Shown here piece after piece: positions 29,201 to 40,100 of a DNA stretch of 64,000 bases (the first letter of the stretch is position 1; each line of letters begins with the position of its first letter). Location of the stretch: assembly GCA_964036295.1 (NCBI GenBank), contig OZ038466.1, positions 17,434,597 to 17,498,596 on the forward strand, read 5' to 3'. The notes under the pieces were generated by a model. It saw nothing but the letters and a program-made list of their open reading frames with translations, made no database searches and was not told where the DNA came from. This DNA comes from Plumapathes pennacea. Taxonomy: Eukaryota > Cnidaria > Anthozoa > Antipatharia > Myriopathidae. The position numbers were made by a program, and so were the translations under genes.

Positions 29201-31615
29201 GTCACGTGTCTACATCTATATTTACCAAAATACTCCGTAATAGCCTGTTCAGCAAAATGACGGAGGCACCGTTGACTTGGTAAAAAGGTTAAAAAGTTAC
29301 ACAATGCTTTTTTTTTCTTTTTCTTTTTTGTTCAATTTGTTTTGTGGGGTATGTGTTATATTAAGACTAACGCGCCGTTCATTTTCCTGCGCAGGATTTC
29401 TACGAAAAGAAGTTTGGTGCGGAAAATGTGGTGATGATCAAGGATTCAAACGTGGTAGAGCGGGACAAGCTCGACTCAGGAAAAGCGTACATTCAGCCAA
29501 CTTACGTGGAGCCCTACTTTGACGAGTATGAAATGAAGGACCGCATCACTTACTTTGACAAGAACTACAACCTCAGTAAGTAGTTGCACCAATATTCTAT
29601 GGTGCTACCGGTTTTCTCCCGTGTAGACTTCCCGATACTCTTCTTATCCAGTATGTCTCGTTCTTGTTGTTGTACAGGGCGGTTCGTGTACGAGACTCCG
29701 TTCACGCCCAGTGGAAAGGCGCACGGAGACCTGTCCAACCAATACAAGAGGAAGACTATCCTGACGGTCGCTAACGCGTTCCCTTACGTGAAGAGAAGAA
29801 TTAGTGTGGTGCACAGAGAACAGGTCAGTGTGTGTGTGTGTGTCTGTTTATGTGAAGAGAGAAACTGACAGACAGACAGTGAGACAGAGTGCATTCAAGA
29901 CTTGTTTCACAAAATCGTTTGCACTCTGAGCAGGTTCCTTTAGCGACGTTCCGCGAGTCCGAGTCTCATCACGTACAATCTTCTGCAGATCGTACTGAGT
30001 CCCATCGAAGTCGCTATTGAGGACATGGAACTCAGAACCAAAGACCTGGTTAACGCGGTGGAGCAGGATCCACCGGACCTCAAAATGCTGCAGATGGTTC
30101 TGCAGGGCTCAATTGGTACTACAGTCAATCAGGTGAGGTTTGGCACGTGTTCATACGAGGTTCAGCGTGTGGTCACGTAACGTTATCACGTGTTCAGGTG
30201 AGGTTTGGCACGTGTTCATACGAGGTTCAGCGTGTGGTCACGTAACGTTCACCACGGGTTCATGTCATGTTTAGCATGTGCAACGTGTTCATGCGAGGAT
30301 TAGTACGCGTTTATGCGAGAATTAGTACGTGTTCGTGTGACGTTCGTTACGTGTTCATGTGAGGTTTAGCACGTGTTTGGGTGAGGTCTAATTCTTGTTC
30401 TTTCAGGTGTTCTTAACGTGAGATTTGATACATGATTCGGGTGACGTTTCAGTTACACGTGTCTTGTACCATACTAAGTCTATATCATTGCATTCTAAAT
30501 GCGTTTTATTTGATTGATATCTTACTGTCATTTAACGTGGCCTTCTCTAACTACAGGGACCTCTGGAGATAGCTGTGGTCTTCTTGTCGCCGTTTTTTAA
30601 TCTTGCCTCGGCGGAAGATGAGGATGAACCCCCGAACGTCAGCCGACAGCATCATAAACTGCGGCTTTGTTTTAAGGAATTTATCAACAGGTGATTTTTT
30701 TAGTTACATCATGAGATGATTTTTCTCAGAAGCGATCCTTAAAAGCCTGATTCCTAGCATCTGTAGGAAGTTTGTTTCTTGGAAGCATATCTTAGAAGGT
30801 TGTTTCTTATTTCTTGGAAGCATTTTGGGAAGATTTGTTTTCATACTGTCTGGAACTGTACATTCCTGTTTCATGGTTTACAGGTGTAAAGATGCATTGC
30901 ACAAGAACAAACACCTAATCTCACCAGAGCAGCGGGCATACCAAAAGGAACTGGAAAGAAACTATGCCAAGCTAAATGAGGAGCTGGAGCCCTTGCTTCA
31001 CAATAAGTTTGGGACTCTGCGAGGGTCCTTCAGAAAGAAGTAAGTTGCATCAAAAGTTGGGGTCAGAGTATTGTGGGAACTTGTGTACATGCACACATAG
31101 TTTCATACACTGCATAATTTTAAAGTTCTGTTGCTACTCCCCCACCCCCCCCCCCCCCCCCCCCCCAACCTCTCTCTCTCATTTTCACGTATGCACATAA
31201 GGTCTCCATCTGTCGCTTCACATGCTTCCACCCACCAATACCCCTCAAATCTTGGAACATGTAGCATAACAGTGTAATGCTTGGCAGCTGCTTCCAGTGA
31301 TAAACTTAGTTTGTTAACAAGTTCTTTATTTCCTTTCTAAGACAAGGTACAGTACGCAAAAAAATAGTGCAAGTTTCATTTCAGGTGAATGTGTGCATAC
31401 TGTGTTGACTTGGAGCCAGGGGGGGTGGACTCCCACATAAAAATGATGGGGATGCTCACACCTTATCTTGTTGGATTGAATTTGTTTGGTGCTGTTTTTG
31501 TTGTTTCAAATGAACATTTATTTATTTTGCATTTATTTTTTGCTCCTGCAGGCAAGGCCATGCCTTACTAAGGAAAATATCTATGAGTTTCAACACTGGC
31601 CACAGCATGGCATGA
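384..31615 (+). CDS. DOCK7: DOCK-C family guanine-nucleotide exchange factor (DOCK6/7/8 counterpart), 48 coding exons
   Basis: Atypical Rho-GEF of the DOCK family that would activate Rac/Cdc42-type GTPases for cytoskeletal and cell-polarity control. I assembled 48 exons by splice sites and similarity to vertebrate DOCK7. Every junction keeps frame, and the total of 6,384 nt gives 2,127 residues, against about 2,140 for human DOCK7. The start at 384 (ATGGCGGCTC) is followed by a RAFAQ motif near residue 10 that matches the DOCK7 N-terminus. The DHR-1 (C2-like, lipid-binding) domain is about residues 592-760. A serine-rich linker around 902-990 contains LSNSNP. The DHR-2 catalytic domain is about 1656-2100. 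All DOCK-C landmarks are present, with no frameshift or internal stop. A single DOCK-C gene is expected outside vertebrates, so it may be equally related to DOCK6, 7 and 8. Exon coordinates are given in the four segment entries below. Confidence 0.95.
4548..4724. mobile_element. Hairpin MITE in DOCK intron 6
   Basis: Long inverted repeat: the left arm (TATAACTTTGATCGAC..GAAGCTGACGTTTCGAGCGC) pairs with the right arm (GCGCTCGAAACGTCAGCTTC..GTCGATCCAAGTTATA), with arms of about 75 bp and a loop of about 25 bp. Confidence 0.75.
6020..6205. mobile_element. Tc1/mariner-pogo-like MITE
   Basis: Flanked by TA dinucleotides. The left end is CAGAGGAACCCCGTTAATAC. Internal GTGGCCGTAATAACG repeats lie near the right end. 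Confidence 0.55.
6816..7056. mobile_element. MITE with GTTCACACCAA ends
   Basis: TACCCTGTTCACACCAACTA at the left pairs with TTGGTGTGAACGAGGTA at the right. The interior is rich in GTTTAA and has no coding capacity. It lies in DOCK intron 9. Confidence 0.6.
9091..9720. repeat. About 123-bp tandem repeat in DOCK intron 12
   Basis: Five units are anchored by AACACATCAACAGGCTCACG at 9,151, 9,272, 9,398, 9,521 and 9,647. The spacings alternate (121, 126, 123, 126). Units 2-3 and 4-5 repeat at 249 bp, a dimeric higher-order array. Confidence 0.85.
10545..10830. repeat. AAAC/GTTT simple repeats, DOCK intron 14
   Basis: An AAAC-rich tract at 10,545-10,660 is followed by GTTTTGTTGTTTACNTTGG repeats at 10,735-10,815, just before exon 15. 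Confidence 0.7.
11309..11633. mobile_element. hAT-like MITE, copy 1
   Basis: Ends ACCGCGGAAATACGTTC and GAACGTGTTTCCGCG are inverted. It is flanked by an imperfect 8-bp direct repeat (AATTTGTG / ACTTTGTG). Similar over its length to 16,628-16,939. Confidence 0.65.
12575..12740. mobile_element. MITE with CAGTGCTCGACATTAA ends
   Basis: 16-bp inverted ends (CAGTGCTCGACATTAA and TTAATGTCGAGCGCTG). The interior carries repeats of GTTGCCCG. It lies in DOCK intron 17. Confidence 0.65.
14440..14665. repeat. Degenerate GAC/GAT trinucleotide tract
   Basis: A purine-pyrimidine trinucleotide repeat in DOCK intron 20, open in several frames only because of its composition. Confidence 0.6.
15120..15600. 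repeat. Diverged 75-90 bp tandem repeats in DOCK intron 21
   Basis: GATC-GTGCTC-AAAGCTGTGTATTTTC followed by CAGTCCATCATTGTATCAG recurs about five times with strong divergence. Confidence 0.55.
15800..16065. repeat. 71-bp tandem repeat that includes the exon 22 splice donor
   Basis: The end of exon 22 and its donor (CTTCTACACCA..CGCAG|GTAAGA, junction at 15,843) recur with junction-equivalent points at 15,914, 15,985 and 16,056. The first two copies keep GTAAGA; the last has decayed to GGCAAG. Confidence 0.85.
16628..16939. mobile_element. hAT-like MITE, copy 2
   Basis: Same family as 11,309-11,633. It is flanked by the perfect 9-bp direct repeat CTACAGGTG at 16,619-16,627 and 16,940-16,948. 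An 8-9 bp target duplication suits hAT. Confidence 0.7.
17537..17781. mobile_element. MITE with AAGCCTGGTTCAC ends
   Basis: Perfect 13-bp inverted ends (AAGCCTGGTTCAC / GTGAACCAGGCTT), 245 bp, non-coding, in DOCK intron 24. Confidence 0.75.
20718..20910. mobile_element. piggyBac-like MITE, copy 1
   Basis: CCCTTTCACTGCC at the left and GGGAGTGAAAGGG at the right are inverted ends, flanked on both sides by TTAA (20,714-20,717 and 20,911-20,914), the piggyBac target duplication. Confidence 0.75.
21281..21481. mobile_element. piggyBac-like MITE, copy 2
   Basis: Same family as 20,718, also flanked by TTAA (21,277-21,280 and 21,482-21,485). The right end has mutated to GTGAAAC. Confidence 0.65.
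24338..25045. repeat. GAT/AAT trinucleotide microsatellite in DOCK intron 33
   Basis: About 600 bp of GATGATAAT-type repeats, with a short further GAT tract at 25,023-25,045. A 42-bp sub-unit (GATAATGATAGTAATAGTGA) is itself repeated near 24,560-24,690. It creates long open frames on both strands that are not genes. Confidence 0.9.
25509..25680. mobile_element. Tc1/mariner-pogo-like MITE
   Basis: Ends CAGTCCCCCCCCCTCTAAG and CTAAGAGGGAGTTGACTG, with TA on both sides, in DOCK intron 34. It contains a T22 run. A degenerate relative lies at about 28,632-28,770. Confidence 0.7.
26156..26212. repeat. Poly(C) then (CA)n
   Basis: A run of 33 C at 26,156-26,188 is followed by a CA repeat to 26,212. 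Such runs are prone to length errors. Confidence 0.85.
26891..31615 (+). other. DOCK7: DOCK exons 38-48: DHR-2 catalytic GEF domain and C-terminus
   Basis: Coding exons: 26891-26934, 27155-27218, 27765-27938, 28271-28489, 28957-29091, 29395-29575, 29678-29823, 29989-30132, 30557-30690, 30884-31039, 31552-31615. They encode residues 1642-2127. The domain shows [61 protein letters not shown] and the nucleotide-sensor segment [15 protein letters not shown]. The last splice is inferred: exon 47 ends AA|GTAAGT and a strong pyrimidine-rich acceptor lies before 31,552, which adds 21 residues ending FNTGHSMA. If this intron is retained, translation stops at 31,041-31,043 after RKK. Confidence 0.9.
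30131..30400. repeat. 65-bp tandem repeat that includes the exon 45 splice donor
   Basis: CAG|GTGAGGTTTGGCACG occurs at the true junction (30,132) and again exactly 65 bp later (30,197). Diverged CACGTGTTCATG units follow to about 30,400. Confidence 0.85.
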
Positions 31616-32068
31616 GCACAAGTCATTTTGTTTAATGGAACAAATAGAGATGCTTGAGTCAAAGAGCTGCAAGTTACGAAACCAAAAACGATTATTACTT
31701 TTGGCATGCACTCTCAAAGTACCAAGGAAACTTTGTTTGAGCACCTATATTGTTTAGTGTTTTAGATTGTGTGCAGCTAAATGAACTAAGGCTTACCTGC
31801 TGCATAGAAAAAAGAAAGTTACATTCAGAGATCACATACAGTCTAAGGTGCAGACAGCTAAAGCAACTAAGGCTGTTGGACATCCCATGTTTGATCACAT
31901 TCTGTTATTTGTAGTAGGTTAAGTATTACTATTAACAACAATGTTAGGTTTTCAATATTATACAAAAAAATATGCTTTTGTGTACATAGGTTAAGTCTTG
32001 ATTTCATATATAGTTTGTATTTTGTAAAATGACAACTTAGAGAAAGTTTTGTCTGAAAACTTAAAAGA

Positions 32069-32074
32069 AATAAA
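32069..32074 (+). terminator. Poly(A) signal of the DOCK gene
   Basis: AATAAA lies about 450 bp downstream of the inferred stop at 31,615, in AT-rich 3' UTR-like sequence. It is the first canonical hexamer I noticed in this stretch. The convergent LSM4 transcript probably ends nearby, since TTTATT on this strand (AATAAA on the other) occurs at 32,197-32,202. Confidence 0.55.
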
Positions 32075-32573
32075 TCAAAATTCAGAGTAAAGTTTGTATC
32101 ATTTTAGCTATTCCTATTCCGGAATATGGCCAATAGAATGCACCCTTACACTATTTTGTCAAGTAAGATAACTTTGAAATGGTTGTGTGCAATCATTTTA
32201 TTTGGTTATTTTTCATACATCAATGACTTGATACAGTTTATTAAAAAAGGGGATCAGTTTCCAGATTGGAATATAGGACACAATACATACTTCTCAAGAT
32301 GTCTGTAGACACACTAATCTGGTATTACTAGATACAGCAGGAGAATAAAAAAAGGAGAATTGTTTCCCAGATTTTCAGAGTGACGACTTAATGGACTTGT
32401 ATCTCCATCCTTCATGTACACTAGATCTTGGGACTTATGAAATGAATGAAGAAGCGGCAAAAATAGAAGAATGAAAGATGTACACAGAGGCAAAGTGGAC
32501 AAAACAGTCCAGAAGCACACATGAGTGCGATGAGTTTGTGGCCGTAAGCGGGAGACTGTTAAGTGTTGCCTGT

Positions 32574-34075
32574 CTATTTGCCCACATTGTCATCACGATT
32601 CTTTCTCTTGTTTCCTCCCCCTCCTCTGCCTCCTCCGCGTCCACTAAAACCACCACCTCGTCCACCGCCCCCGCCACGACCTCCACGACCTGAGAAAGAA
32701 CAAAGAACTTGATTCTTCACCTATAAAACTACACACTCGTGGGGATTGAGCTGCACAACAGAATAGTGTGTTGTGGCTGTTATACTGCATGTACTACCGC
32801 AGCTGAACACTACAACCGTTCCACTGCCATGCACCTGTCTAGATAGAAACTTCAGAGTGCAAAAAAATAAACAACAACAAAAACAAAGAAACAAAGGAAA
32901 TGAAACATGTAAACTTCGAATGAACATGGAAGGCACAAGCTTTGTTTGTGTTCTCCGTTTGGTTATATGTACTGTACATTAGTTCAGGAGTTGGATGTTA
33001 AAACTCCACTATGGACAGGGCATTCTATTATAACACTGTGTTTGACATGGAACTGAAAATAAGCTACATGTAGCACAGAGACTTGGACTTCTCACCTCCT
33101 CCCCTGCCTCCTCCTCTGCCCCTGCTTTGCTTCATCACGTCCTCCTTCACCATGTCGATTACCTGAATAAGAAGTAAATATTACTTAAAATAACTAACAG
33201 TTACACTCTACAATACTTCTAACAGTACTGTACATGTTGTTAATCATATTGCAGTCACTCTGGTAGTGGTGGTGGTAGCAATAGTGGTAATTTAGTTTAG
33301 TAGTAGGAAATGTGGGGTGGGGGATGGTTAGAACTTTGACAGTACTGTACCTCATCTGGTATTCTCAGATACTTGATGTTACTGCCACGCACATAACACT
33401 CAGGAATCCTCCAGAACCGATCCCCATCCTAAGACATGAACACAACATGTCAGGCCACTATTTGACAATATCTTTTTCGCCTTCCATTTCTAAGCAAAGT
33501 AATTGAAACGAGTGCAGGCTGAGGGAATGAGAAGACTGGACTGAACTCAATTTATGTACAATGTACACAGTATAGCCAACTAAATGTATTCTGATTCGCT
33601 GGCATTGAAACACCAGAGGGATTCTTTTTGCACGCATGCTGGCAATAGTTCATGTTTATAACACGTCGTATGACTTACAATCTGGTGCAGTAAACATAGG
33701 AACTCACCCTCGAGGTACAGATAACTTCTCTCAAGTTAATGTTCATCCAGTTGTCGCAGCTAACCAAATGTCCGTTATATGTTTCCCCATTTTTTAACTC
33801 CACGAGCTGCAAGATTTGTCAAAAGGTTCAGCTACAAAAGGCTTACAACAGCATTTGGCTATACATTACCGTTCAGCTGAAATGGTCAATTGCTTGCCAA
33901 TCAAAACGTTCGAAAGTACCGTTGTTTTTTACTTACCATGGGATGGTTTTGCGCCGTTCTTAGAAGCGAAAGTGGGAGCTGCATACAAGTGAGAACATAA
34001 CATAACATCAGTGAAATAACATCAAAGGAACGGAACTGAAGATAACCAAAAAACGAAACAAATACGTACCACCAT
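32574..34075 (-). CDS. LSM4: U6 snRNA-associated Sm-like protein LSm4
   Basis: Subunit of the LSm2-8 ring that binds the U6 snRNA 3' end in the nucleus and of LSm1-7 in mRNA decay. Six exons in transcription order: 34070-34075, 33937-33978, 33708-33806, 33351-33428, 33096-33162, 32574-32689. All phases agree and give 408 nt, 135 residues (human 139). The protein begins [16 protein letters not shown]. The Sm1 motif surrounds [15 protein letters not shown], and Sm2 contains [15 protein letters not shown]. The tail, about residues 90-125, is an RGG-rich stretch and ends KNRDDNVGK. The first exon codes only Met-Val: the donor at 34,069 (GTACGT) is preferred over one right after the ATG. It is head-to-head with OGFOD1 and convergent with the DOCK gene. 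Confidence 0.95.
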
Positions 34076-34161
34076 TTTGACCAAGCTGACAATTGCTTTG
34101 TGGCCACTCCTGCATGGGCTTGGCAACCGCGCGACTTAAACCACGTGCCAAAACAGACAAG
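34076..34161. promoter_or_regulatory. Bidirectional LSM4/OGFOD1 promoter
   Basis: Only 86 bp separate the two divergent start codons, so both 5' UTRs and the core promoter must overlap here or extend into the first exons and introns. A CACGTG E-box lies at 34,142-34,147. AAGATGGCGG, the YY1-type motif common at housekeeping starts, spans the OGFOD1 ATG at 34,159-34,168. No TATA box is seen. Shared use is inferred from spacing. Confidence 0.7.
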
Positions 34162-37100
34162 ATGGCGGACGGAGGCAAAAGAAAAGCAGCTAATGGAACT
34201 AGTGGCAAACACAGCTCATCGAAGGCAAAAGTACACAAACCGGGACAAGAGAGCAGTTTTCTTAGTCCTTACCTACATAAAGAAGATTTTAAGGCCAGAT
34301 TCACGGATGCTTTTCGGTAAGAATCCACCTGTGCAGCCAAGCTGTCTGTCATGAACGTACTACGTTACGTTTGCGTTGCCCTCTGTTGCTGGCAGATGTT
34401 TCTGACATAATAACCGAACTCGTTGTTAACTCAGTGTAACCCTTGATCTACACATCACGCCAGCCAGTGTCCTTTATTTTGATCGTATTCTAATATTTAG
34501 TGCATGCCTGCCTAAAAACATTTCAGGTTTTTAGTGTGCATTGTGTACTGCAGCTCCAGAAATTTCTGCTTGTAACATTTTTTTTTTGTTATTATTATTA
34601 TTTTTTGCATTGCAGGAAACAACAGGCATTTAATGGTAAGAGACAGTTGGCGATCCGCAGTAGCCATCATCAAGCAGAACTATCGTGTGAAAACATTGTT
34701 CAGTCTGTATTCGAGTCAGATCGAATAGAATTCAAGGTTTTTCAAAACTTGTAAGCAGATCATTAGCAAGGACAGAAGGATTGATGATAATTATGATACT
34801 TAATGGAGTGTTTTGTTCTTCAGATTTGTTGGCCCTTGTATGGTGTACTGATTTAATGCCAAAACTTGATGTTTTAACTTCTCACAGAAAATGGGACAGT
34901 GGTGTACACCAAACCCTTTGAGTGCTGCTATCTACCAAATTTCATTGCCGATGAGCAGTTTCTGGAAAGTCTAAAACAAGAATTGGAGCACCTTGAGTTT
35001 TATGAAAAGTCCAATGATTTGTACAAGTTTCACCAGGTAATTGTTCATGTATATGCATGTACAGGTACAGACCCCTTCACGGTATTGACTGCATCATGGG
35101 TAATCAGGGCAAGAACAAACAAACAATGTGAGGGCGTGTGTGAGAAGTCTCGGTATAGTAAAATTGGTCACAATCAGAACCACTGAATACTTGCAAATGG
35201 AAATTATTTGGAGTGTTTCGAAGTTTCACCAGAAATTTTCCATCAGGAAAACAAAGTAATGTATGTGCAGATTACCCATTATGCATTCAATACTGTGAAG
35301 GGGTTTATTACATAATTTTATATTGATTGTAGATAGACCTGTGTTATGCATACTTTCCACATGTACAGTAAAAGGTTTAATGACCTTCAAAATCATTTAC
35401 CATCAGAGTGATGACTTGCGGAAATCCTCAAGACACTGCATAAGCTCTTTAAGGTAATTTGCCTTCTTCCACTGATGGTACAGCAGTGCCTGAAATTCAT
35501 GTTTATTAGAGGTGTACACACAAGCTCTACACAGCGTAGACATTTACAGCAGGTGCCCTCTGAAGCACAAATTGCACTGAACTTCATAATACTGCATGGT
35601 GCTTAAATTCTTGCAGGGCCATTTTGTACCAGGAATTCCGCTCATGGCTTGAAGAAATATCTGGAATGACTTTAGCAGAACAAGTGGACATGTCTTGTGC
35701 AAAGTACCAGTATACTGGTATATAATTATACAAGTTCATATACATGTATTGCATCATAATTAATCTGCATGTATAATGCATTCCCCCCCCCCCCCCCCTC
35801 TCCTCCTTGACCATGACATGCCTTGACCAAACAAGGAGATTATTGAGGTACTCTACATGTATTACCTAGTTAAATATCTGCAAACATATGGTCTGAAGCA
35901 GCATTAGCAATTTTAATTAATCCCTCAAGAGCTTGTGATCCACAGTAGAGGGAACTTCCTGTTAGTTAATACTGACAGTAAATCACTATACTCTTTGAGG
36001 AGAAAATAGTTGGTGACCTCTTGCTTGACTAACAATATTAACCCTAAACACTCTACTTGTACAGCTTTTGCAGGGATGGTTGGATAGATGGATAGATGCT
36101 TTTAATTTATAATTATAATAATTATAGAATAACTACATGTATGATACTGCGTACCCCCTGACTGGCTAAATAAGCGTGTAATATGAGAGTGTATTACATG
36201 CTGATGCGATATGTGATGTATTTTAATTGACTAATTTATTTTACAAAAGAAAATATATAACACATTCCCATGTAATATAGCTTCATCTAAACACTTAGGA
36301 AGTTGGGAGAACACTCGAGTAGCACCGGAAACCATTTGGCGGCCTCATGATTTTCTTATGCTACTCTTGTGTTCTCCCAACTTCCTGCATGTTTAGATGA
36401 TGCTATATTACACAGTTATGCATTATATATTTCTTAAATAATAAAGAGATAATACAAAACTACAGTACACATTATTTTCATTTCAGATGTGCTACTGTGT
36501 CATGATGATGAGTTAGAAGATCGAAAAATTGCATATATTCTATACCTTGTGCCTCCCTGGACCAAAGAGGATGGAGGTTAGTTTTGTACATATACAATAC
36601 ATACAGTAGTTTGCTCAATTATCTTGAGTTTTGAAACCTGACTGAGTTCTGGTACAATTTTTTATTAGCCTTCCAGTATGAACTTTTCACAATTGACTTA
36701 CTTTTACTTTTCCTTTTGCTTTTCTTTTGTTTTCAGGGACACTGGACTTGTTTTCAGTTGATGGTAATGTTTTGCAGCACTAAGTGTACAAATTATCATG
36801 TTTAAATTATAGTCTTCCTGAAAGAGCTAATGAGGGTATCCAAGATAAACTTTATGCATAATTTGCAGAAAATGGCCAGCCAGACAAGATCACAGAGTCT
36901 CTTGTTCCCATGTGGAATTCTTTGGTTTTCTTTGAGGTGACACCAGTCTCGTTCCATCAGGTTTGTATTTTCTCTATTCCCTGATTACGCCATTGACACC
37001 ACTATTCATTACAACAAACTACAGGATTTATTACCAAAATAAAGTGCTCTTGCAGTTGTACAGTAGACCATACTTTACTGTTTGTTTATATCAGGTTTCT

Positions 37101-40100
37101 GAGGTACTGTCAGCTGACAAAACACGGCTGTCAATCAGTGGCTGGTTTCATGGAGAGACACTTGAAAGACCTTTACCGTATGAAGAGCCACTGCGTGACA
37201 CCATACCACCTCAACCACTTGAGGTACAACAAGCAGCAGTTAGTCAGGGATCAACTACTGTAATCGTAAATTAGTCAGCAAGTCAGCTATCGAGTCAGTC
37301 TGTTAGTCATGCAGTCTGCCAGTTGTCTAGGTATCTCTGTACATGAGTCAACTATCCATTCAGTCCATTTCTCAGCCAATCCGTCCAGTTGTCTAACTAG
37401 TCAGCTATCCAGTCAGTCCGATACTCAGCCAGTCCGTCATTCTTCTAGCTTGCCAGCTACCTGTCCATCCGTTAGTGCTCCTGTTTCACTTATAGCGACC
37501 CTCTTTCCCTTGTCCAAGCTAGTTAGTTATCCAGCCAGTCAATCCCGTAGTCAGTCGTCTACCTTTGAGTTGCAATAGACGACTTGTGACATTTGTAAAT
37601 TGGGTATCAATAAACATAATGTTAAGAAAAAGTGAAACCCCCTTTTGCTATGTGCCAGTGCCGAACGTGAAATACTGGACAGAAACTTGCCTGAAATCCG
37701 CGAAAATTTGTTCCCAACAGTAAAATCTGAAAATAAATCCAAATTCGCGAAAATTTCTTCCCGCGAAACGCAAAAATCAGCAATCTGCGAAATTAAACTC
37801 CCGCGAAAATTTCATGCAACACAGTATATCGGACAGACTGGGTAGCTGTCTGGCTGACTGATTGACTGGGTAGCTGTCTGGCTGACTGATTGACTGGGTA
37901 GATGTGTGGCTGACTGATTGACTGGGTAGCTGTCTGGCTGACTGATTGACTGGGTAGATGTGTGGCTGACTGATGGATTGACTGGCCGAACGACCACTGA
38001 CGGATTGGTTGACTAGTTGTCTTGTTGAATAACGGGCTGACTGGATAGTGCGCCGGACTAGCTGGCACTAAAGTGAGCGAGTAAGTAACTACTCGGTCGC
38101 CCAGTCAGTCAGTGGATCGATCAGGCGTTTGTCTTTTCAGTCGGTTTAATCTTATAACTAGAATACGAGTAAGCATACCGTTAAGCCAGACTCGACTGCA
38201 TTTAGCCGCGTAGTGGTTGTAATGATTTGACATCACAGTGCAAGTTACCTAGAACATCACACTTTGCTTTACAGGATGACGCTCTTGTTGAATGGGTCAA
38301 TCCGCTGTACTTAGATGAAGAGACTGTGGCGCAGATCAGGGAGAGATTCGAGGAAGAGTCGGAGATTCAGCTGGATTCATTTCTGTTGGTACTGTACATT
38401 ATATTGACAACAACTGCATTGAAACTTGCTAGTAGTAAGTGAACTGTGTACTTTCAACTGCTCGTGTAAAGAGAGAAATTCGACTTTGATCATAGTTTGG
38501 CTCGAAATTATTGATAGATAGCACGATCATTGATCCCCTTCTACGCCTCGCGTTTTTTTTTTTTCGTGGTCAAGCTTCAAGAAATGTTCCAGTGTGATAG
38601 CGTGGAGAACTCCTTTTTTCTCGTGATCGACTGCGTGTATATAATTAAGCTCGTTATTTTGTGCAGTCAGGCGAATTTGACAGCATCGAAAGAAGAAAAT
38701 AAATAGAAACAGTTGTTTCTAGACTCCAAGACATCTAATTTGTAGAACATCTTACAAAGAAGAATGGAATCCCTTGAATTATTTTTTGTTTATCTTTTAA
38801 TTATTTCTTTATTTCAGGAGGAGAAATACCTGGAGATCTTACGAGTTCTTAGCAGTGAGGGGGTTAAATGGGAGGATAAAGGACCAGCCAATAAGAGGTA
38901 CTGTACTGCATTAGACAAATCTTGGTGTCTATTTTTCTGCTTTTCGCGTTGCCTTCACAGGTTGCATGACCCAAAATACTCCACATGCTTGACAATTTAT
39001 CATTTCAGTTTGTCTTGTTATAGAAACATTGAAACGCGTAGCACCGAAAAATATTTCTATTAAGACGATATTTTTTTTGCGTAGCGCGCGATCGAATACG
39101 TACATATGATCCTTGGTGCTCAGGTTTGTTGGGTATATGTTTGACACAAGGCTACTTTCTCCCTGTGAAGGTGTCTAAAGTGCGCCCACCTGCCTTCCGC
39201 CCCCGCCATTCTAACACAATTGATGAAACTGCTTCAGTCCCAGCCAATGTTCAAGTTGCTGAGAATGTTAACGGGACTGGACCTTGCTGATCTACCACTT
39301 ACGGACGAAGAGCATGAAAACGAGGTATGTGTCAGGTGCCTATTTTTAATATACATGTACGTAGTAATTAGCAGCTTGATTTTGAGAGCTCCCGGCACAC
39401 CACTTTTGGAAATATTCTCCAAAGTGGAAAGAAACATCGCGGAAGTACGTTCTTGACACCAGCCTTGTATTTTCTTATGCACAATTTATGCTATGGAAAA
39501 TGCGTTGAACGATACTTTACAGCTGGGTATACAGTCAGAGTAGAGTCACATTATTGAACTTATTAAAATTTCGTGGCTAAGTCTTGAGGTTTTACGACCG
39601 TTCTACTGAACTACATACAAAACCTGCACTTGAATCAACAGTGAAGTGATCGCATAGTATAAACACGACCAAAACATAGTATAAACACGACCAAAACATG
39701 TGTTTCCGCGGTGTCGTGAAACCTTATGGATGCTCACATTCATTGAAAGTGAACTTGTTTAAAATGATTGGTCATGTGACCTCACCCCCGGTCAACTTAC
39801 GTTTGAGTGTCCAGAGGATGGTGGAACTGAAATTTTTGCTTTGTTTTTCCATTTTTCTTGAAATATGGACACGTGCAAAGATTAATGGATCTTGTGAAAA
39901 CGATCATGTGGACGCCATACTTTCAGTCCGTTTTAAGTGACTAAGGTAAAAACATACGGGCGAAACCTTAGTTACACTTTGTCTCTGATTTTAGGGGGCA
40001 TCTGAGAAGACAGTACAGCGCAATCCGCGTTCCTATGGAGACGTCCGCCATTTTACACACGGCTGCTACACGCTCGTGCACGATTCGCGCGCGGAAGGCG

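Noticed and set aside
34636-34754. Longer OGFOD1 exon 2 reading to FKVFQNL
   Set aside because: No donor there keeps frame with exon 3; the GTAAGAG donor at 34,636 does.
37560-37830. CGCGAAAATTT-rich segment as a possible CRISPR-like or regulatory array
   Set aside because: Short irregular repeats without constant spacers in an animal intron; looks like a decayed dispersed repeat.
39121-39170. OGFOD1 exon starting at 39,123 ([10 protein letters not shown]..)
   Set aside because: It runs into a stop and does not match the family; the acceptor at 39,170 gives a same-length alignment to human OGFOD1 (R + 21 residues to MKLL).
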